Source of the DNA: Cristatella mucedo
Taxonomy: Eukaryota > Bryozoa > Phylactolaemata > Cristatellidae
Direction of reading: 5' to 3'
Assembly (NCBI GenBank): GCA_009760855.2
Contig: WPIO01000030.1
Coordinates: 3,817,501-3,881,500, forward strand
Length of the DNA stretch: 64,000 nucleotides
Position 1 is the first letter of the stretch. Every line of letters begins with the position of its first letter. The translations under genes and the position numbers were made by a program. This document shows positions 43,491 through 55,047 of the stretch, in pieces. The notes beneath the pieces are model-generated. The model worked only from the letters and a program-made list of their open reading frames with translations. It was not told where the DNA came from and searched no databases.

Positions 43491-43575
43491 TAGCCGTGAA
43501 ACGCTTGCTGTTCTTGACCCATGTCGTGAGTTCGAGTCCTGCAGCCGCAATGCTTTACTGCCGTTTACTGCAATC
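43491..43575 (+). mobile_element. SINE, family B, partial
   Basis: TAGCCGTGAAACGCTTGCTG, the box B-like GTGAGTTCGAGTCCTGCAG, then GCAATGCTTTACTGCC. It lacks the normal family B end and passes directly into a LINE 3' UTR, which suggests a chimeric or nested insertion. Confidence 0.55.
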
Positions 43576-43757
43576 AGTGACTAACCATATTTGCTTGCTG
43601 ACACAATGCATGATGCCAGTGGCAATGTTATGCACATCTACACTCCATGTTACTAGTATCTACACGGTCATGCTTATTTACAGCATATATAAAGTGCCTA
43701 GAAAAAGATTTTTCTCTGAGGATGCTATAGGGATGCATTATTACTATTACTATCTTA
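43576..43757 (+). mobile_element. LINE 3' UTR and tail, decayed
   Basis: Contains TGACTAACCATATTTGCTTG, the CTGACACAATGCATG segment and a damaged hairpin tail (AAAGTGCCTAGAAAAAGATT) ending in TTACTATTACTAT. Confidence 0.7.
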
Positions 43758-44604
43758 ACAAATTTTTACTTTAGTTAAAAGCCGATGCTCTTCCACATCA
43801 CTTATTTCGTGCTGTAATTAGTATTCAATTTCAGGAAGATATTCAACAGTGGCTATTAATCAAATGCAGATTTCTCTACGAACGTTGTAATTGCTTTCTC
43901 GAGCATGCGAGTTTTCTTTATGTACAGGCCCACTGGCGGCTGGGCTGTACTGAGAGACCTCGAAGACCTGTTAAGCCATCGGGCCACTCGTATATCCACT
44001 GCATTGCTATCTCCCCAAAACGTCTGTAGTATAGGCGACTGCTCTATAACGAATATACAGAATTTACCAGAATTTTTTACAGCAGGCTGTCGCGCTGAAC
44101 CTTAGCCGTGAGGAGTGGCCTTATGCCTTTTTCATAGGTAGCCACGTATCTACGATCCGCTAGCGGCAGCGTGATTCGACAGCGGACGTTGACGAGACTA
44201 AAGGTGAGCTAAGTTAAAGCAAGGTCGGCGAGTTCTCTTAACAGTCAGCCAGTCACGCAAAAATGTGCTAGTATTGCACCCAGTCTTGGAAAAATTTACG
44301 AGTCCTTCATTTGGTCTTTAGATAAGATTTAACTGCTCTAGATTTCGGCGGATCTTCAATATATCTTTAGTACTTAGCATTATGATATTTTATCCACTTG
44401 GTCCTCTTTGTAAGTTAAGGAATGCGTTCGTCTCAGTGGTACACTTCGACAGCGGGCCATGGTGAAACCTCACGGCTATCTTGTGTCTGCTTGGGATCTC
44501 TGCAACTAAGAGTAGTGGGTGTGCCGTTCAGGGCATTTAGAAATTTCTTAGCGGAAAAATTGCGCCTGTGCTAAGAGCTTCTAATTTTCAAAATATTAAT
44601 AATA
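43758..44604. other. Intergenic, no gene seen
   Basis: No recognised feature. Confidence 0.35.
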
Positions 44605-44668
44605 CTAATATTACTAAATTTTTTATTTCACCCTCGGAGAACTGAATCTCTATCTAGGCACTTAACAG
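44605..44668 (-). mobile_element. LINE/SINE tail remnant, antisense
   Basis: TTTCACCCTCGGAGAACTGA and ATCTCTATCTAGGCACTTA are the reverse complement of the shared hairpin tail, next to AT/ATT-rich sequence. Confidence 0.6.
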
Positions 44669-46281
44669 ATGATGAAGGAGACATCTCACCTCTATGACAT
44701 CCTTACTATTTGGTCGGCCATTCGCACTGGCTTGGTTAGCGGACCTTGGAAGACTGCTGATAGTACTGCTACTGCTGCTGCTATAACTAGTGCTGCTCGT
44801 GTTGCAGCCGTTGCTGGTGCTGCAGCCGCTGCTGCAGCTGGAACCCTTCGTGGTCAATTTTCGGAGAGCGGGAGAGCGTGGACTTGGTAATCCGATTCGG
44901 CCAATTGTCGCAGCCTCTAGTGGGCGGCTCCCGCTTAATGCGTACAGCCGGGCCTCGGAGGACTGAGTCTACTCAATGCCTCGGCTGCTGACCTGCTCGC
45001 AAGCGCCTTGTTGACCTGCAGCTGTCGTGAAATAATGATCTTGTTTGTGAGCCAGCCGCACCGGCTCGCTAGTGCACACACGCTGCCGCCGTCGTTCACG
45101 TATAACGCGAGACTGGTTTGCGAACAGCATAAGTTGACACATGCCACACTGACAGGCGGGGCTCTATAGAGGAAGCGTATGACGGAGTGCGAGCCTGCAC
45201 GACGCCCGCTGCCCGCCGCTGCCGCACAACCACCATCGGCGGCGGCAGCGGTGGCGGCTTGCGCTCGGCTCGACGAGCTCTTGGCGAGTGGGCTCTAACA
45301 AGCCTCGAAACGCGCGGACTGGCGAGCGGAGATGCAAATCATTTCCCTAGTTATGGATCTTTCCGTATTGAACGTGGGTAGGAGAAATGGATTCGCTAAA
45401 TCGGAGCGCAGCAGGAGCTGTCGGAAACGACAGCTCCTTCGCCGGCTGTTCGGTACGATATTGTAAAGGCTGCTGGGCACCTAGCGAGCCATTGGCTGGA
45501 AGCACATATCGTCTAGCGGCACTGCATTGGTTGGTAGCTCTTGTCAAGAGGCTACGAGGCCTACGCATGCCGCCTAGCACCCACTAACTTTAAGGTGCCG
45601 TAAATGCTTTCGGCTCGGCTGAATTAAGTGAAAATTTGCATACGCACAGTGTAGACATTAGCGATTCGTATAGTAATTGGACGCATCCGATAATGAGCGT
45701 CACCTGACGGACGGGCTGCCAACTCCGGCGGGCGGCGGCGCCGGTCGTCCTTACCGCCGACGGTCGCTAGCACAGCAGCAAATTGACTCCCTCGCGGCTG
45801 TCCGCCAGCAGACACTCGCTCTCGCGGCCGCGGGCAAAAGCGGACGAAGCCACCAGCTGCACGGGGCGGAGGCAGCCACCTGCACGCATGAAGCGAGCGC
45901 TCCTCAGAGCGAAGTGCGCGACGCTTCGCAGGCTCCGCCTGCGGCTAAGGTTCGGTGCCCCCTCCCCCCCACCCGCTCGGCCGGCGGGCCAGCTGCGCCG
46001 GGAGGAATGCGATTGGGGGGGGGGGGTTCTTTCGGTGGCAGTGTAGGCAGCCGTGCAACCGTTTCGCAATCCTCGCGCGCCGGCCCAGGAGAGGTCGCTA
46101 GCCGCTCGGGGCCGGCCGCGCGGCCTCCGGGCCGCCAAGTGCCGGCGTGGCTCTCTCAGGGTCTGCTAGCGGGTGCCGGTTTTTGAGTTTTAAGCACTCT
46201 CTAAAATGTGCATGCCATTGACATGGCGCCAGCGCCAAGTCGGTCGGGGCTGAGCGATATCAAAAGGCTCGCCGCTCGACC
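44669..46281 (+). promoter_or_regulatory. GC-rich region upstream of the channel gene
   Basis: It holds a GCT-rich low-complexity stretch (44755-44845) and a GC/CpG-rich part from about 45.2 kb that continues into the channel exon. A 169-codon Ala/Ser/Gly-rich frame at 45677-46186 has no domain and could be a 5' leader. Placing a promoter here is an inference from composition and position. Confidence 0.35.
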
Positions 46282-46563
46282 GTGTTTTTCCACTCCTTTC
46301 GGTCCGGCTCTCTTGCATTGCACCCGCGATTAGAGGAACTTGGCTGGGGTACATTTCGTATATCAACACAAAGGGCCCGAGACAATGACGCGCGCCTTGT
46401 TTGCTCGCTCTCTCGCGTTTATAGAAGCGAGGGCAGCGAGCGAATCTGTGACGACGCGGAGCTATCGCCGGTCCACGAGACGGCCATCGACGATCGACGG
46501 CGCGGGCCAGAGGAGACGCTGGCGGCGTCGGCGGCGACAGCGGCTTCGCAAGCGGTGGCCGGA

Positions 46564-47747
46564 ATGGCGGCGGACGGCGAAGGTGACAGTCCTCCGCAGG
46601 CGACGACGATGAGGCGGCAATGCGACGGTGCCTGGCTCAACTCCGGCCGCTCGACGGTGGCCAGCAGCGCGAGTCGGGGCAGCGCAGACGATCGGCCGCT
46701 CGAGGCGGTTATGGCGAGCGATGCGACGGCGATCGTTTCCATGCCGGCGCCTCGGGCCTCGGCGCTGGTGGCAGCTAGCGCTGCCAGCGCTCGAGGCGCC
46801 GAGGCGCAAGCTGGAGCCACCACCGCCGCTGATGCGGCCGCGCCTGTTGCGGTGGCGGCAGCGGCGGGTCGTCAGGCGCCGGCGATTCGCTGGAGCAATC
46901 TGAAGAATGCGGTCAGAGTGACCAACTTCAAGGCACGAAAAAGCAACGACGTTTTCCTGGAGCGGTTCAGCACTCGACGACTGGCCGAGGACGCCGCCAA
47001 GGCGGGCGATGACGCCGCCGCAGCTGCTGCCGCCCAGTCGGTGACGTCGGACTGGGCGACGCTGGCGAGGTCGCTCAAGTCCGCCGTCTGCAAGGTTGTT
47101 GACCCCGACGGCGACCTCGTGTTCGGCTGGCTCGCGTGGGTGACCGCTTTCATCATCTACAATCTGTGGACCATAATACTTCGCGAGGGCTTTCCCGAGT
47201 TCAACAGCTGGGGCTGCTCGCGATGGCAAGCACTGGACACTGTGGCCGACGTGATGTTCGCCGCCGACATCGGCGTGCAGCTGCGAACAGGCTACATGGA
47301 GCATGGCATCATCGTGACGGACGCAAGGCGCCTGATGAGACGCTACCTAAAGTCGAAGGAATTCTGGCTGGACGTCTTGGCCATTGTGCCCAGCGACCGC
47401 ATGCTGGCCGTCGGCGGCGTCGTCGAGCACCCCATAGCGCGTCTGCCGCGGCTGCTCAAGGTCTATCGGTTCCTGCGGCTCAGTCGAATGGCCGAGACGC
47501 GGACGTCGTATCCCAACATCCTTCGCGTTGTCACGTCGGTGCACACGCTGCTGCTCATCGTCCACTGGTTCGCCGCTTTTTACTACATGATCTCCAAGCA
47601 CGAGCGCCACGCCCACGACGAGTGGGGCTTCCCCTTCGACGACGCCGACAGCGCGTCGCTGACGAGACAGTACCTAGTCTCATTCTACTGGGCCGCGCTG
47701 ACGCTCACGACGATCGGCGATCTGCCCGGACCACAAACCAACTGGCA
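46564..47747 (+). CDS. Cngl: Cyclic-nucleotide-gated channel (Cngl-like), exon with S1 to pore
   Basis: The protein is a subunit of a tetrameric plasma-membrane cation channel opened by cyclic nucleotides. After a Ser/Ala-rich N-terminus come S1 (FGWLAWVTAFIIYNLWTIIL, from about 47119), S2 (DTVADVMFAADIGVQLRTGY), S3 (FWLDVLAIVPSDRML), S4 with spaced Arg/Lys (RLPRLLKVYRFLRLSRMAET), S5 (TLLLIVHWFAAFYYMISK), and the pore helix and filter ALTLTTIGDLPGP (about 47698-47733). TTIGDLP rather than TTIGETP, and the LRTGYMEHGI segment, fit the Cngl class known from Drosophila better than CNGA or CNGB. The donor GTAAGT at 47748 leaves phase 2. The frame is open from 46282. ATG 46564 (GGAATGG) is a plausible start, but an upstream ATG or a splice acceptor is possible. 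Confidence 0.88.
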
Positions 47748-47960
47748 GTAAGTGCAGGCCGGTGTCGCCTGCGGGCGACCCTGCGACGACACAGTGGCCA
47801 CGGGTAGTGTCCGCTGGGCGGCCTCTCTCGGCTGATTTGGTTTAAATGCCCAGGCTCGAAGCAGCCGAGGCAGAGCGGCTAGCGGCCTCAGCGAGAGTCT
47901 GTCCTTGTCGATCTAGCGACCATAAGGCTGCCGCCACCGCCTCCGGCGGGCGGGCATCCC
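47748..47960 (+). other. Start of the 9-kb channel intron
   Basis: GC-rich intron start. Short frames here are not supported as coding. Confidence 0.5.
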
Positions 47961-47974
47961 GATGCCAGTTGACT

Positions 47975-50945
47975 CAACTTTTGGACCGGCCCAAATGGCA
48001 CCCCAAAAATTCGAGCTGCGTTAAAGCCGCCATTTAAAAAAACATCCGCGAAACAGCGATTTTGATTTCAAATTAGTTCAAATAATGTTCCACGTTTATC
48101 CACTCTATTTAATGCGATTGCAATTGCGCCTTTTTCATGTTCCGGCGGCCCAGCCCAAATGGTAGCCTTAAATAATTGAACTGCGATAGGCCTGCCTTTT
48201 CCACAATGCGATTAGACGACAAGTCCTCTGGACCCTATTCCCACTGTCCTGCTCCTACGTTGCATTGATCTACTGCTGCCATGCATAACTAACATAATTA
48301 ATATGTCATTAGCCTCAGGTCATGTCCCAGCACCTTTCAAAAAAGCTGTAGTCAGGCCACTTCTCAAGAAAGCTACACTTGACCAAGAGAACTTGAGCAA
48401 CTACCGCCCAGTTTCCCTTCTACCATTCCTATCAAAGACACTCGAACGGGTCGTGGCGGACCAGCTGAACTCGTATATCGAAACCTCACACCTTGCTAGT
48501 AAGTTCCAGTCTGGCTTTAGAGCTAATCACTCGACAGAGTCAGCATTGCTTCGGGTATACAACGACCTACTTAGGAATGCAGACATGGGTAGAGTGTCTC
48601 TGCTTGTTTTGCTTGATCTTTCGGCAGCTGTTGACACCATCGATCACAAAGTTCTTCTAGAGCGCCTCTCATCTCGCCTGGGCATCATTGGCACTGCTCT
48701 GCAGTGGTTCAGGTCCTATCTCAGTGGGAGACTCCAGAATATTGACGTGAATGGACAAAGATCATCTGAAGTACCTCTGAAATATGGAGTACCTCAGGGC
48801 TCAGTGCTAGGTCTGGTTCTTTTCACGGTTTATACTCTGCCTCTTGCTGATGTGATTGCCAAGCACAATCTAGGCTTTCACTTCTATGCGGATGACACTC
48901 AGTTGTACCTTTGCTTTGATCCCTCCCAGCCTTCGAGCACCTCAAATTCTCTAAACTCACTTGCTGCATGCATTGATGACATCCGCACATGGATGGCAGC
49001 AAATTTTCTAAAACTTAACGATGATAAAACTAACTTACTAGTTATGGGCAAACCCAGTGTGATTCAGAGATCGGAAAGGCTGACTCTCAAAATTGGCTCT
49101 AACAGCATATCTCCAGTTGAATCAGCTCGAAATCTAGGTGTCATATTCCAAAGCAACCTGTCGTTAGACGACCATATCAGCTCCACAGTCAAATCAGCCT
49201 ATTTTCAGCTTCATAACATTGCTAAAATTCGGGCTTTAGATAAAGACGCCACATCTAGGTTGGTCCATGCATTCGTGACATCCCGTCTCGACTTCTGCAA
49301 CTCACTGCTTACTGGCCTACTAGCATGTGCGATCAGGCGATTGCAGCTGGTGCAAAATTCGGCAGCTAGACTTGTCTGTCGTGAGCGTCGCAGTTGCCAC
49401 ATTACTCCACTTCTCGCCGACCTGCACTGGCTACCAGTCAAGCAACGGATTGACTTCAAGGTTTTGTCCCTCACTTTTAGGTCCCTTCATTCTATGGCTC
49501 CAGCCTAGCTGTCAGATATACTACCCCATCAGGCCAAACATCGTACCACCCGCTTTTCGGAATCCAACAGTCTAGAAATACCTCATACAAACCTTAAATC
49601 CTTTGGAGACCGTGCATTTAGTTCGTATGCTCCCACAGCCTGGAACTCCCTCCCGACCTGCGTCAGAACATCCCCTGACCTGACCACATTTAAAATGAAC
49701 CTAAAAACACACCTATTTAGGACAGCACTTAGTGGGTCCCTGTGATTCGTCCTTGATGTGCTTATGCGTGCTGACACTGTGCATGCTGCCACTAACCACA
49801 TTTGCGTGCTGACCCTGTGCATGTCACCCCTAACCATATTATTCATTTCGTTTGTTTTTCAAGCATGATTTTACTTACCATTCAATTGCATTTCACTTTG
49901 CAGCAAATGTAAATCGCCTAGAGAGAGATTAAGTTCTTTGAGGGCGCTTTATCAAGTGAATTATTATTATTATATTTTGCAAAACAGCAATTTTGATTTT
50001 AAGTGATAGATAACATTATGCCTATTTTACTCACCAAATTGCTGCTACTTGTGCAGTCAAATTGGGATACAGCTGCCATTTTAACGAAAAAACTTCGTTC
50101 AAATGAGATTTTTACTGTAAATTATAGCAAGCAATGTTCCCGATTTACCCACTAATTTAGCGCGATTGCACTTTCGCGTTCTCGTTATGGCCTCCAATGG
50201 CTTGGGCGAGCCAAATTATTCTAAACATTCTATACCTATTCTATTCCGAAGTATTCTAAACAGCGATAAAGCTGCCATTTCAACAGTAGGCATCATGAAG
50301 CTGATGCTGTTTTGATTTCACATTATGGGAAGCATTTTTTCCGGTTAACCTTCAAAATGTTAATTGACTGTGCGTGGGAGTTTTTATGCTATGGTCTTCA
50401 AAGCCCTGGACCAGTCTGCCTTTCTTAATATTTGAAGTACTGAAATACAGCTGCCATTTCAACAATAAGTGTTGCAAAACTGAGGATTTTATTCGAAATT
50501 ATAAAAACAGAATGTTGGGCTTACCCATTCGATTCCGCGACATTGAGCACTTTTATTCTAATGCTATGACTTCAATGGCCCGAGCCATCAAAGGCCATAT
50601 CAATGTAGCACGTCGGGGCAACGGCATGGAATTTAGTGGGTAAACCTGGTACAGTGGCTCCTATAATGTGCAATCAAAGAAGCTGTTTCAAGGCACTATC
50701 GTAGGAGTAGTTGCTGCATAGCAGTCCAAAAATGCAAAGTAGTCCGAGCTATTGAAGGACATTACATGATCATTTGCATGCGCTATAGCATGAAATTTAG
50801 TTGGCAAACCCGAAACACTATTTGCTATAACATGGAATAACAACTGGAGTTGCACGACGCCTATTTGTGAAATAACAGCTGTACCGCAGCTCGATTATGT
50901 GTGAAGGCTAGCTGGCCCGGGCCATTAAAGGCCTTAGCATATGAA
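47975..50945. repeat. Diverged tandem repeat (about 165-200 bp), with inverted units, split by a LINE
   Basis: Units begin with a G-C-T/C-GCCATTT box at 48026, 48191, 50072, 50271 and 50450. They share the order TTGCAAAAC, GATTTTGATTTCAAATTA, GTTCCCGATTTACCCACT, GCGATTGCACTTTCGCGTT, ATGGCCTCCAATGGC. A LINE (48218-49972) interrupts the second unit. From about 50585 the unit appears in reverse: AATTTAGTGGGTAAACCTGG near 50630 and AAATTTAGTTGGCAAACCCG near 50792 are reverse complements of the TTTACCCACTAATTT box. No coding potential. It could be an old satellite array or a foldback element. Confidence 0.75.
48218..49972 (+). mobile_element. Young L2/CR1-like LINE copy, linker plus reverse transcriptase plus tail
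   Basis: Starts in the linker (ACAAGTCCTCTGGACC) and reads [20 protein letters not shown], then [20 protein letters not shown] and on to [20 protein letters not shown] in one open frame of 401 codons, ending at a TAG at 49506-49508. Beyond that stop the same frame continues to the family C-terminus. [13 protein letters not shown] is shared with the 37.9-kb copy. The tail and ATT run end near 49972. It is inserted in the second unit of a tandem repeat in the channel gene's intron. The missing endonuclease makes it non-autonomous. Confidence 0.93.
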
Positions 50946-52545
50946 CTCTGATAGCATAAATCCTCATATAAATTCTATCACATTAATGCTGATTGTGGGC
51001 TATGATCTTTCATTACTTGCTGATCTTGCCCCTACAAAACAATCTCATGTGGTCTTGCCGATGAGATCCAGCTTCTGTCTCCACCTCACTTAATTATAAC
51101 TATTTTGTATTGCACCCTAAAATAATCAAATCTCTATCCAGTTACTTTAAAAATCACTGCAAGAGAAGCGAATACTAAGAGTTAATGACATGCAGTGTAT
51201 CACGCTTGGATAAGCTTGCTGAGACAGGTAAGCATAACCTCACAATAAGACACACTGGGCGTCTGCTTAGCCAGTCCTTTGGTTAGTTACATACGTAGGT
51301 AAGCACTCGAAAAAAAAGACATTCTCCACTGGACCACGTGCAGACCATTGGTGCAGGTGCGCTTTTAGCTGAAACGGTACTTTGTTAAATTCAATTCCAG
51401 TGATGACTGGAGCCGGAAGCTAGTTACAAGCTTTCGATCCATATAAACTGAATTACCAATTACCAAAAACTGAAACCCGAGAAGCATGCAAGTGACAGCA
51501 CATTGGAGATGCAGGCTATGTGAGAGAACATTAGAGTGGCAGGCTATGTGACAGCATATTGGAGTAGCAAGGTCGCCGGGTAAGAAGTAGGCTGGTACAA
51601 GCAGCTCAGACGAAGTGGTGTGCTGTGGCAGTTACGCCTTTGATGACAGACCAGACGAGCTGCTGATTTTTGCATTAGTTGCAATCGATTAAGGGAGCAA
51701 GCCAGGTTTCCTGAATTATGGGAATTGCAGCAAGCCAGATGTGTTTTCATACAAGCAAGGAATAGTTTTTTTCCTTATTTTTTCTACGCAAGCCTTGATT
51801 TTTTAAATATTGGAACGGGGCGTGGAAGGGGCGGTCGGCATTATTGCACGGACTTCGTGATGCGACGAAGCACTACTCACTAGCACGCTGCGGCAGCGGT
51901 TCCTGTCGGGCATGAGATGAAAGCTCTGAAACTACAATTCTGTTAGCCCACATGCTACACCCAGTTCTTATTAACACTCTGCGAGGGACACATCTTGGTT
52001 AGTGCATCGTTGGGTCACTGCACGAGCGGCTACAGCAAGCATACAACTCCAGTCACTCTAGCTAGCACATAAGCTCTGTTATAGAAGATACATATATTGA
52101 TGTGTTCTGCCTATATATATTTGGACTTGCATAGGCATGCTAACTCTCATTACACTCTTCGTCCTGAAATACGAACCATTCGTGTGAGTTGAATTGCAAA
52201 CATGAAACGAACATAACACTTGCTCATCATATTTATATTAAAGCATACAATGCGAATACCCTGCAGTGTTAGCTAACGGGATTTCTCTCCGTTGACATTT
52301 GGCCAAGTTGTAGGATATGCTTCCCGCTTTTTATCCTCACTTGCAATCGAACAATCTAATCCAAAGACATCCGATAAAGTAAACACTCTTCGAAGTGCTT
52401 TCTATTCAACTGTTTTATTTGATACTCAAGAAAATAAGCAGAAAGTGAGCGATTGGGAGACTTAGACCGGGATATAGAGAGAGATTATGAGAGGTCGATG
52501 CTGTGATGAAAACCAAGATAGATACTGGGGCCTAGACATGCAGTG
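50946..52545. other. Intron, no gene seen
   Basis: AT-rich, 1.6 kb. Nothing recognised. Confidence 0.4.
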
Positions 52546-52612
52546 ATATTAATAATTCTTTTGCATCGCGCCCTGAGTGAACTGAATCTCTATTCAGACA
52601 TCTTACAGCTCA
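52546..52612 (-). mobile_element. LINE/SINE tail remnant, antisense
   Basis: TAATAATTCTTTTGCATCGC, then GCCCTGAGTGAACTGAATCT and CTATTCAGACATCTTACAG, is the reverse complement of the shared tail. Confidence 0.6.
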
Positions 52613-53073
52613 TATTGACAAGACAAATAGAGCAGCTGTACACAGATATGAGCTGTGTCCGATTCCGAGCTCGACGCTAGTAAGAATTTCGATACGAACC
52701 CATTTCTGTCGAAGAAATTCTATGCTAATTCACACCAGGAACAATTCTGCCCCTGTGAGAAAAGAGTTCACTGTGTGTGGTGATTTATGGTAGGTTTTTA
52801 CTTAAAATACTCTAGTCACTACTAACAAAATATGCTGGTGAATTTCGCAGCCTGAGGGCTACAAAAGATGCCAGGTTTATTAACTTTAAAATGTTCTATA
52901 AGCACTCCATAAGCAAGAGTAGAATATAAATGCTTCCAAAATGAAAGCAATCGCATAGGCATGACCCTATTCGTAGTGTATAATAACACAAACGTTCAAT
53001 CTGTTCTATCTATTGTTTTACCTATCGGTAGGCGGCTGTTGTGCGAACATGTGATCGTATATTAGCCAAATGG
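52613..53073. other. Intron, no gene seen
   Basis: AT-rich; nothing recognised. Confidence 0.35.
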
Positions 53074-53200
53074 TAAGGGGCTCCCATTTCCTGACTAGGT
53101 CGTCGGTTCGAGTTCTGCAGCAAGATATTTTTTATTGCTTGATGCAAGTGGTGATTATAGCAATGAAGACTCTTTTGCCACTATTTATTAGATATGGCTA
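53074..53200 (+). mobile_element. SINE, family B, diverged
   Basis: GCCAAATGGTAAGGGGCTC, the box B-like CGTCGGTTCGAGTTCTGCAG, then TTTTTTATTGC, and the end TTTTGCCACTATTTATTAG. It immediately precedes a decayed LINE. Confidence 0.65.
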
Positions 53201-53234
53201 GCAAGTTCCGATAACTATTTAGACCTAACTACTT

Positions 53235-54690
53235 TGAGATAATCCATGGAAATTACTTTGCTTAGGTTTACAGCGAAATTATGAACAATGCTGATCAGGA
53301 TAGAGCCTGTCTGCTGGTACTTTTAGATATATCACAGCATTTGATCATATTGATCACTAGATCCTTCTGGTGTACCTTTCCACGTGCCTACCTCAGCGAT
53401 ACCTCAGATGTCAATGTGAATATGTCATCTCTACGGAGCCCTTGAAATGTGGATTACCTTAGGAATTGGTCTAGCCACTGCCATTGCCAAACACAATCGT
53501 GGCTTTAATTTCTACGCCGATGGCACCTAAGTCGTCGATGACAACCAGCTAGATAACCTATCTTTTGACTCTTCTGGGCCTTTCTCTTCTTACGAGTCAC
53601 TTCGTTTTTCTTGCTACCCAAGTCAACGCAATCGCATTTTTATGGCTAATAAGTAACTTCCTGAAGCTTAAAATGATAAGGCCAACGTAATAGTTATGGG
53701 TAAAACCTAGTTTCATCTGAAAGTTGGAAAGTTAAACCCTCCAGATTGGTTCAGCTAACATCGCTCCCGTGACGTCTTCCCGTAATTTAGGACTGCTATT
53801 CCAAAACGACTGGTCATTATAGGAGCACAGTGTCCTCCACCGTCAATTTGGCGTTCTTTCAGCAAAGGGACATCGCCAAAATAAGGGCATGCTTAGAAAC
53901 CAGTCGGACAGCCAAAATAGTTCGCTCATTTGTGATGTCGCATCTAGATTATTGCAATACCTCTGCAACTGGACTCCTGGCTTGTTTTATTACTCGTCTG
54001 CAGCTGGTGACAAACTCAGCAGCTCGACTAAATCTCTCGTCAGCGGTTCATCTACCAAGTGACACCACTTTTGTTTTTAGCTTGGCTGGCTCCTTATAAG
54101 CTTTGAGTCAACGTCAAGATCCTCGGTCTGGCCTATAGGTCGCTTCATTCGCTCGCATCACCCTATCCATTAGACATCGCTGATCTTCCATCGTGATAGT
54201 GCACATCACCCACTCCTCAGTAGACAGTTATATTGCTGCCCAGCGAGCTAAATTGAGATCTCTTAGTGATACAAGCTTAAGATCGTACGCATTAAAAGTC
54301 TGGAACTGGCTTCCAGCCCATGACGGCTAGTTGCAAAGATCCTCGCATCTTTTAAGCCTCAAATAAGGGTGCGTCTGCCCCAATCAGCTTTTCCTTCACA
54401 CTAGTGAGCTTGTTTTACTTTGTTCCGCTTGTGTTTCTCATGCATACCGGTGCATGATTCAGTGTATGTTAATTTCCAGTATATCTACTAACCGGAGGTT
54501 ATTAGTTCCATAAAGTTTTCTTTAGCATGCTAGCCAAAGCATACTTATTTGCTTTAGCCTAGCCTGCTCGACAGCGTTCAGGTTTCTAACCCCGAGAGTA
54601 TTTATTCTCTTGCAGAGCATACTAAAGCGCCTGGACGTAAATTAAGTTCTCTTAGGGCACTATACAAGTGACCTATTCTTACTATGTAAA
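53235..54690 (+). mobile_element. Old, decayed LINE with a SINE-A-like tail
   Basis: Family blocks are recognisable but heavily mutated: DQDRACLLVLLDIS, FDHIDH, FNFYADGT, FLKLKND, SSTVNLAFFQQRDIAKIRAC and FVMSHLDYCNTSATGL. The tail AAAGCGCCTGGACGTAAATT to TAGGGCACTATACAAGTG is closer to the SINE A tail (GCGCCTGAATAGAGATTAAG, GCGCTATACAAA) than to the AAGCGCCTAGAGAGAG tail of the young LINEs. No ATT run is present. Confidence 0.75.
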
Positions 54691-54956
54691 TGAGGCCTTT
54701 AAATAAGCTTACTTTCACTTTTTACCGTTTTTACGTTTTTACCGTTTTTACTCTTGAACGCATGCGCACGTCTGCCAGGCCAATGTAGTGACCCCCTTTA
54801 TAAATAGTTTTACAAAGCGAACTGTCTTAAGAGTACCCTTTTGTGGCGGACATGTTTTGAGCATTGGTTGGACAGAAATGGTGGAGACAGACTGCAAGAA
54901 TTGGGGCTGTCAAGGTCGGACGGCCAACATAAGAACTGTAATGGACTGGGAGCGGC
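54691..54956. other. Intron, no gene seen
   Basis: Short interval; contains TTTTTACCGTTTTTAC repeats near 54718-54750 only. Confidence 0.4.
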
Positions 54957-55047
54957 GGGGGGGGGGGGCTGGGAGCCGGGGAGGGGCTGGGAGCCGAGGA
55001 GGGGCTGGGAGCCGGGGAGGGGCTGGGAGCCGGGGAGGGGCTGGGAG
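54957..55047. repeat. 18-bp G-rich minisatellite
   Basis: About five units of GGGGCTGGGAGCCGGGGA, preceded by a run of G. Each unit has three or four G-runs, so the plus strand has G-quadruplex potential. Gly-rich and Pro-Ser frames across it are artefacts. Confidence 0.93.

Noticed and set aside
45677-46186. 169-codon Ala/Gly/Ser-rich frame as a separate gene
   Set aside because: No domain and extreme GC bias upstream of the channel exon; kept only as possible leader or promoter sequence.
46462-47304. 280-codon minus-strand frame over the channel exon
   Set aside because: Antisense shadow; the sense strand encodes the CNG transmembrane region.
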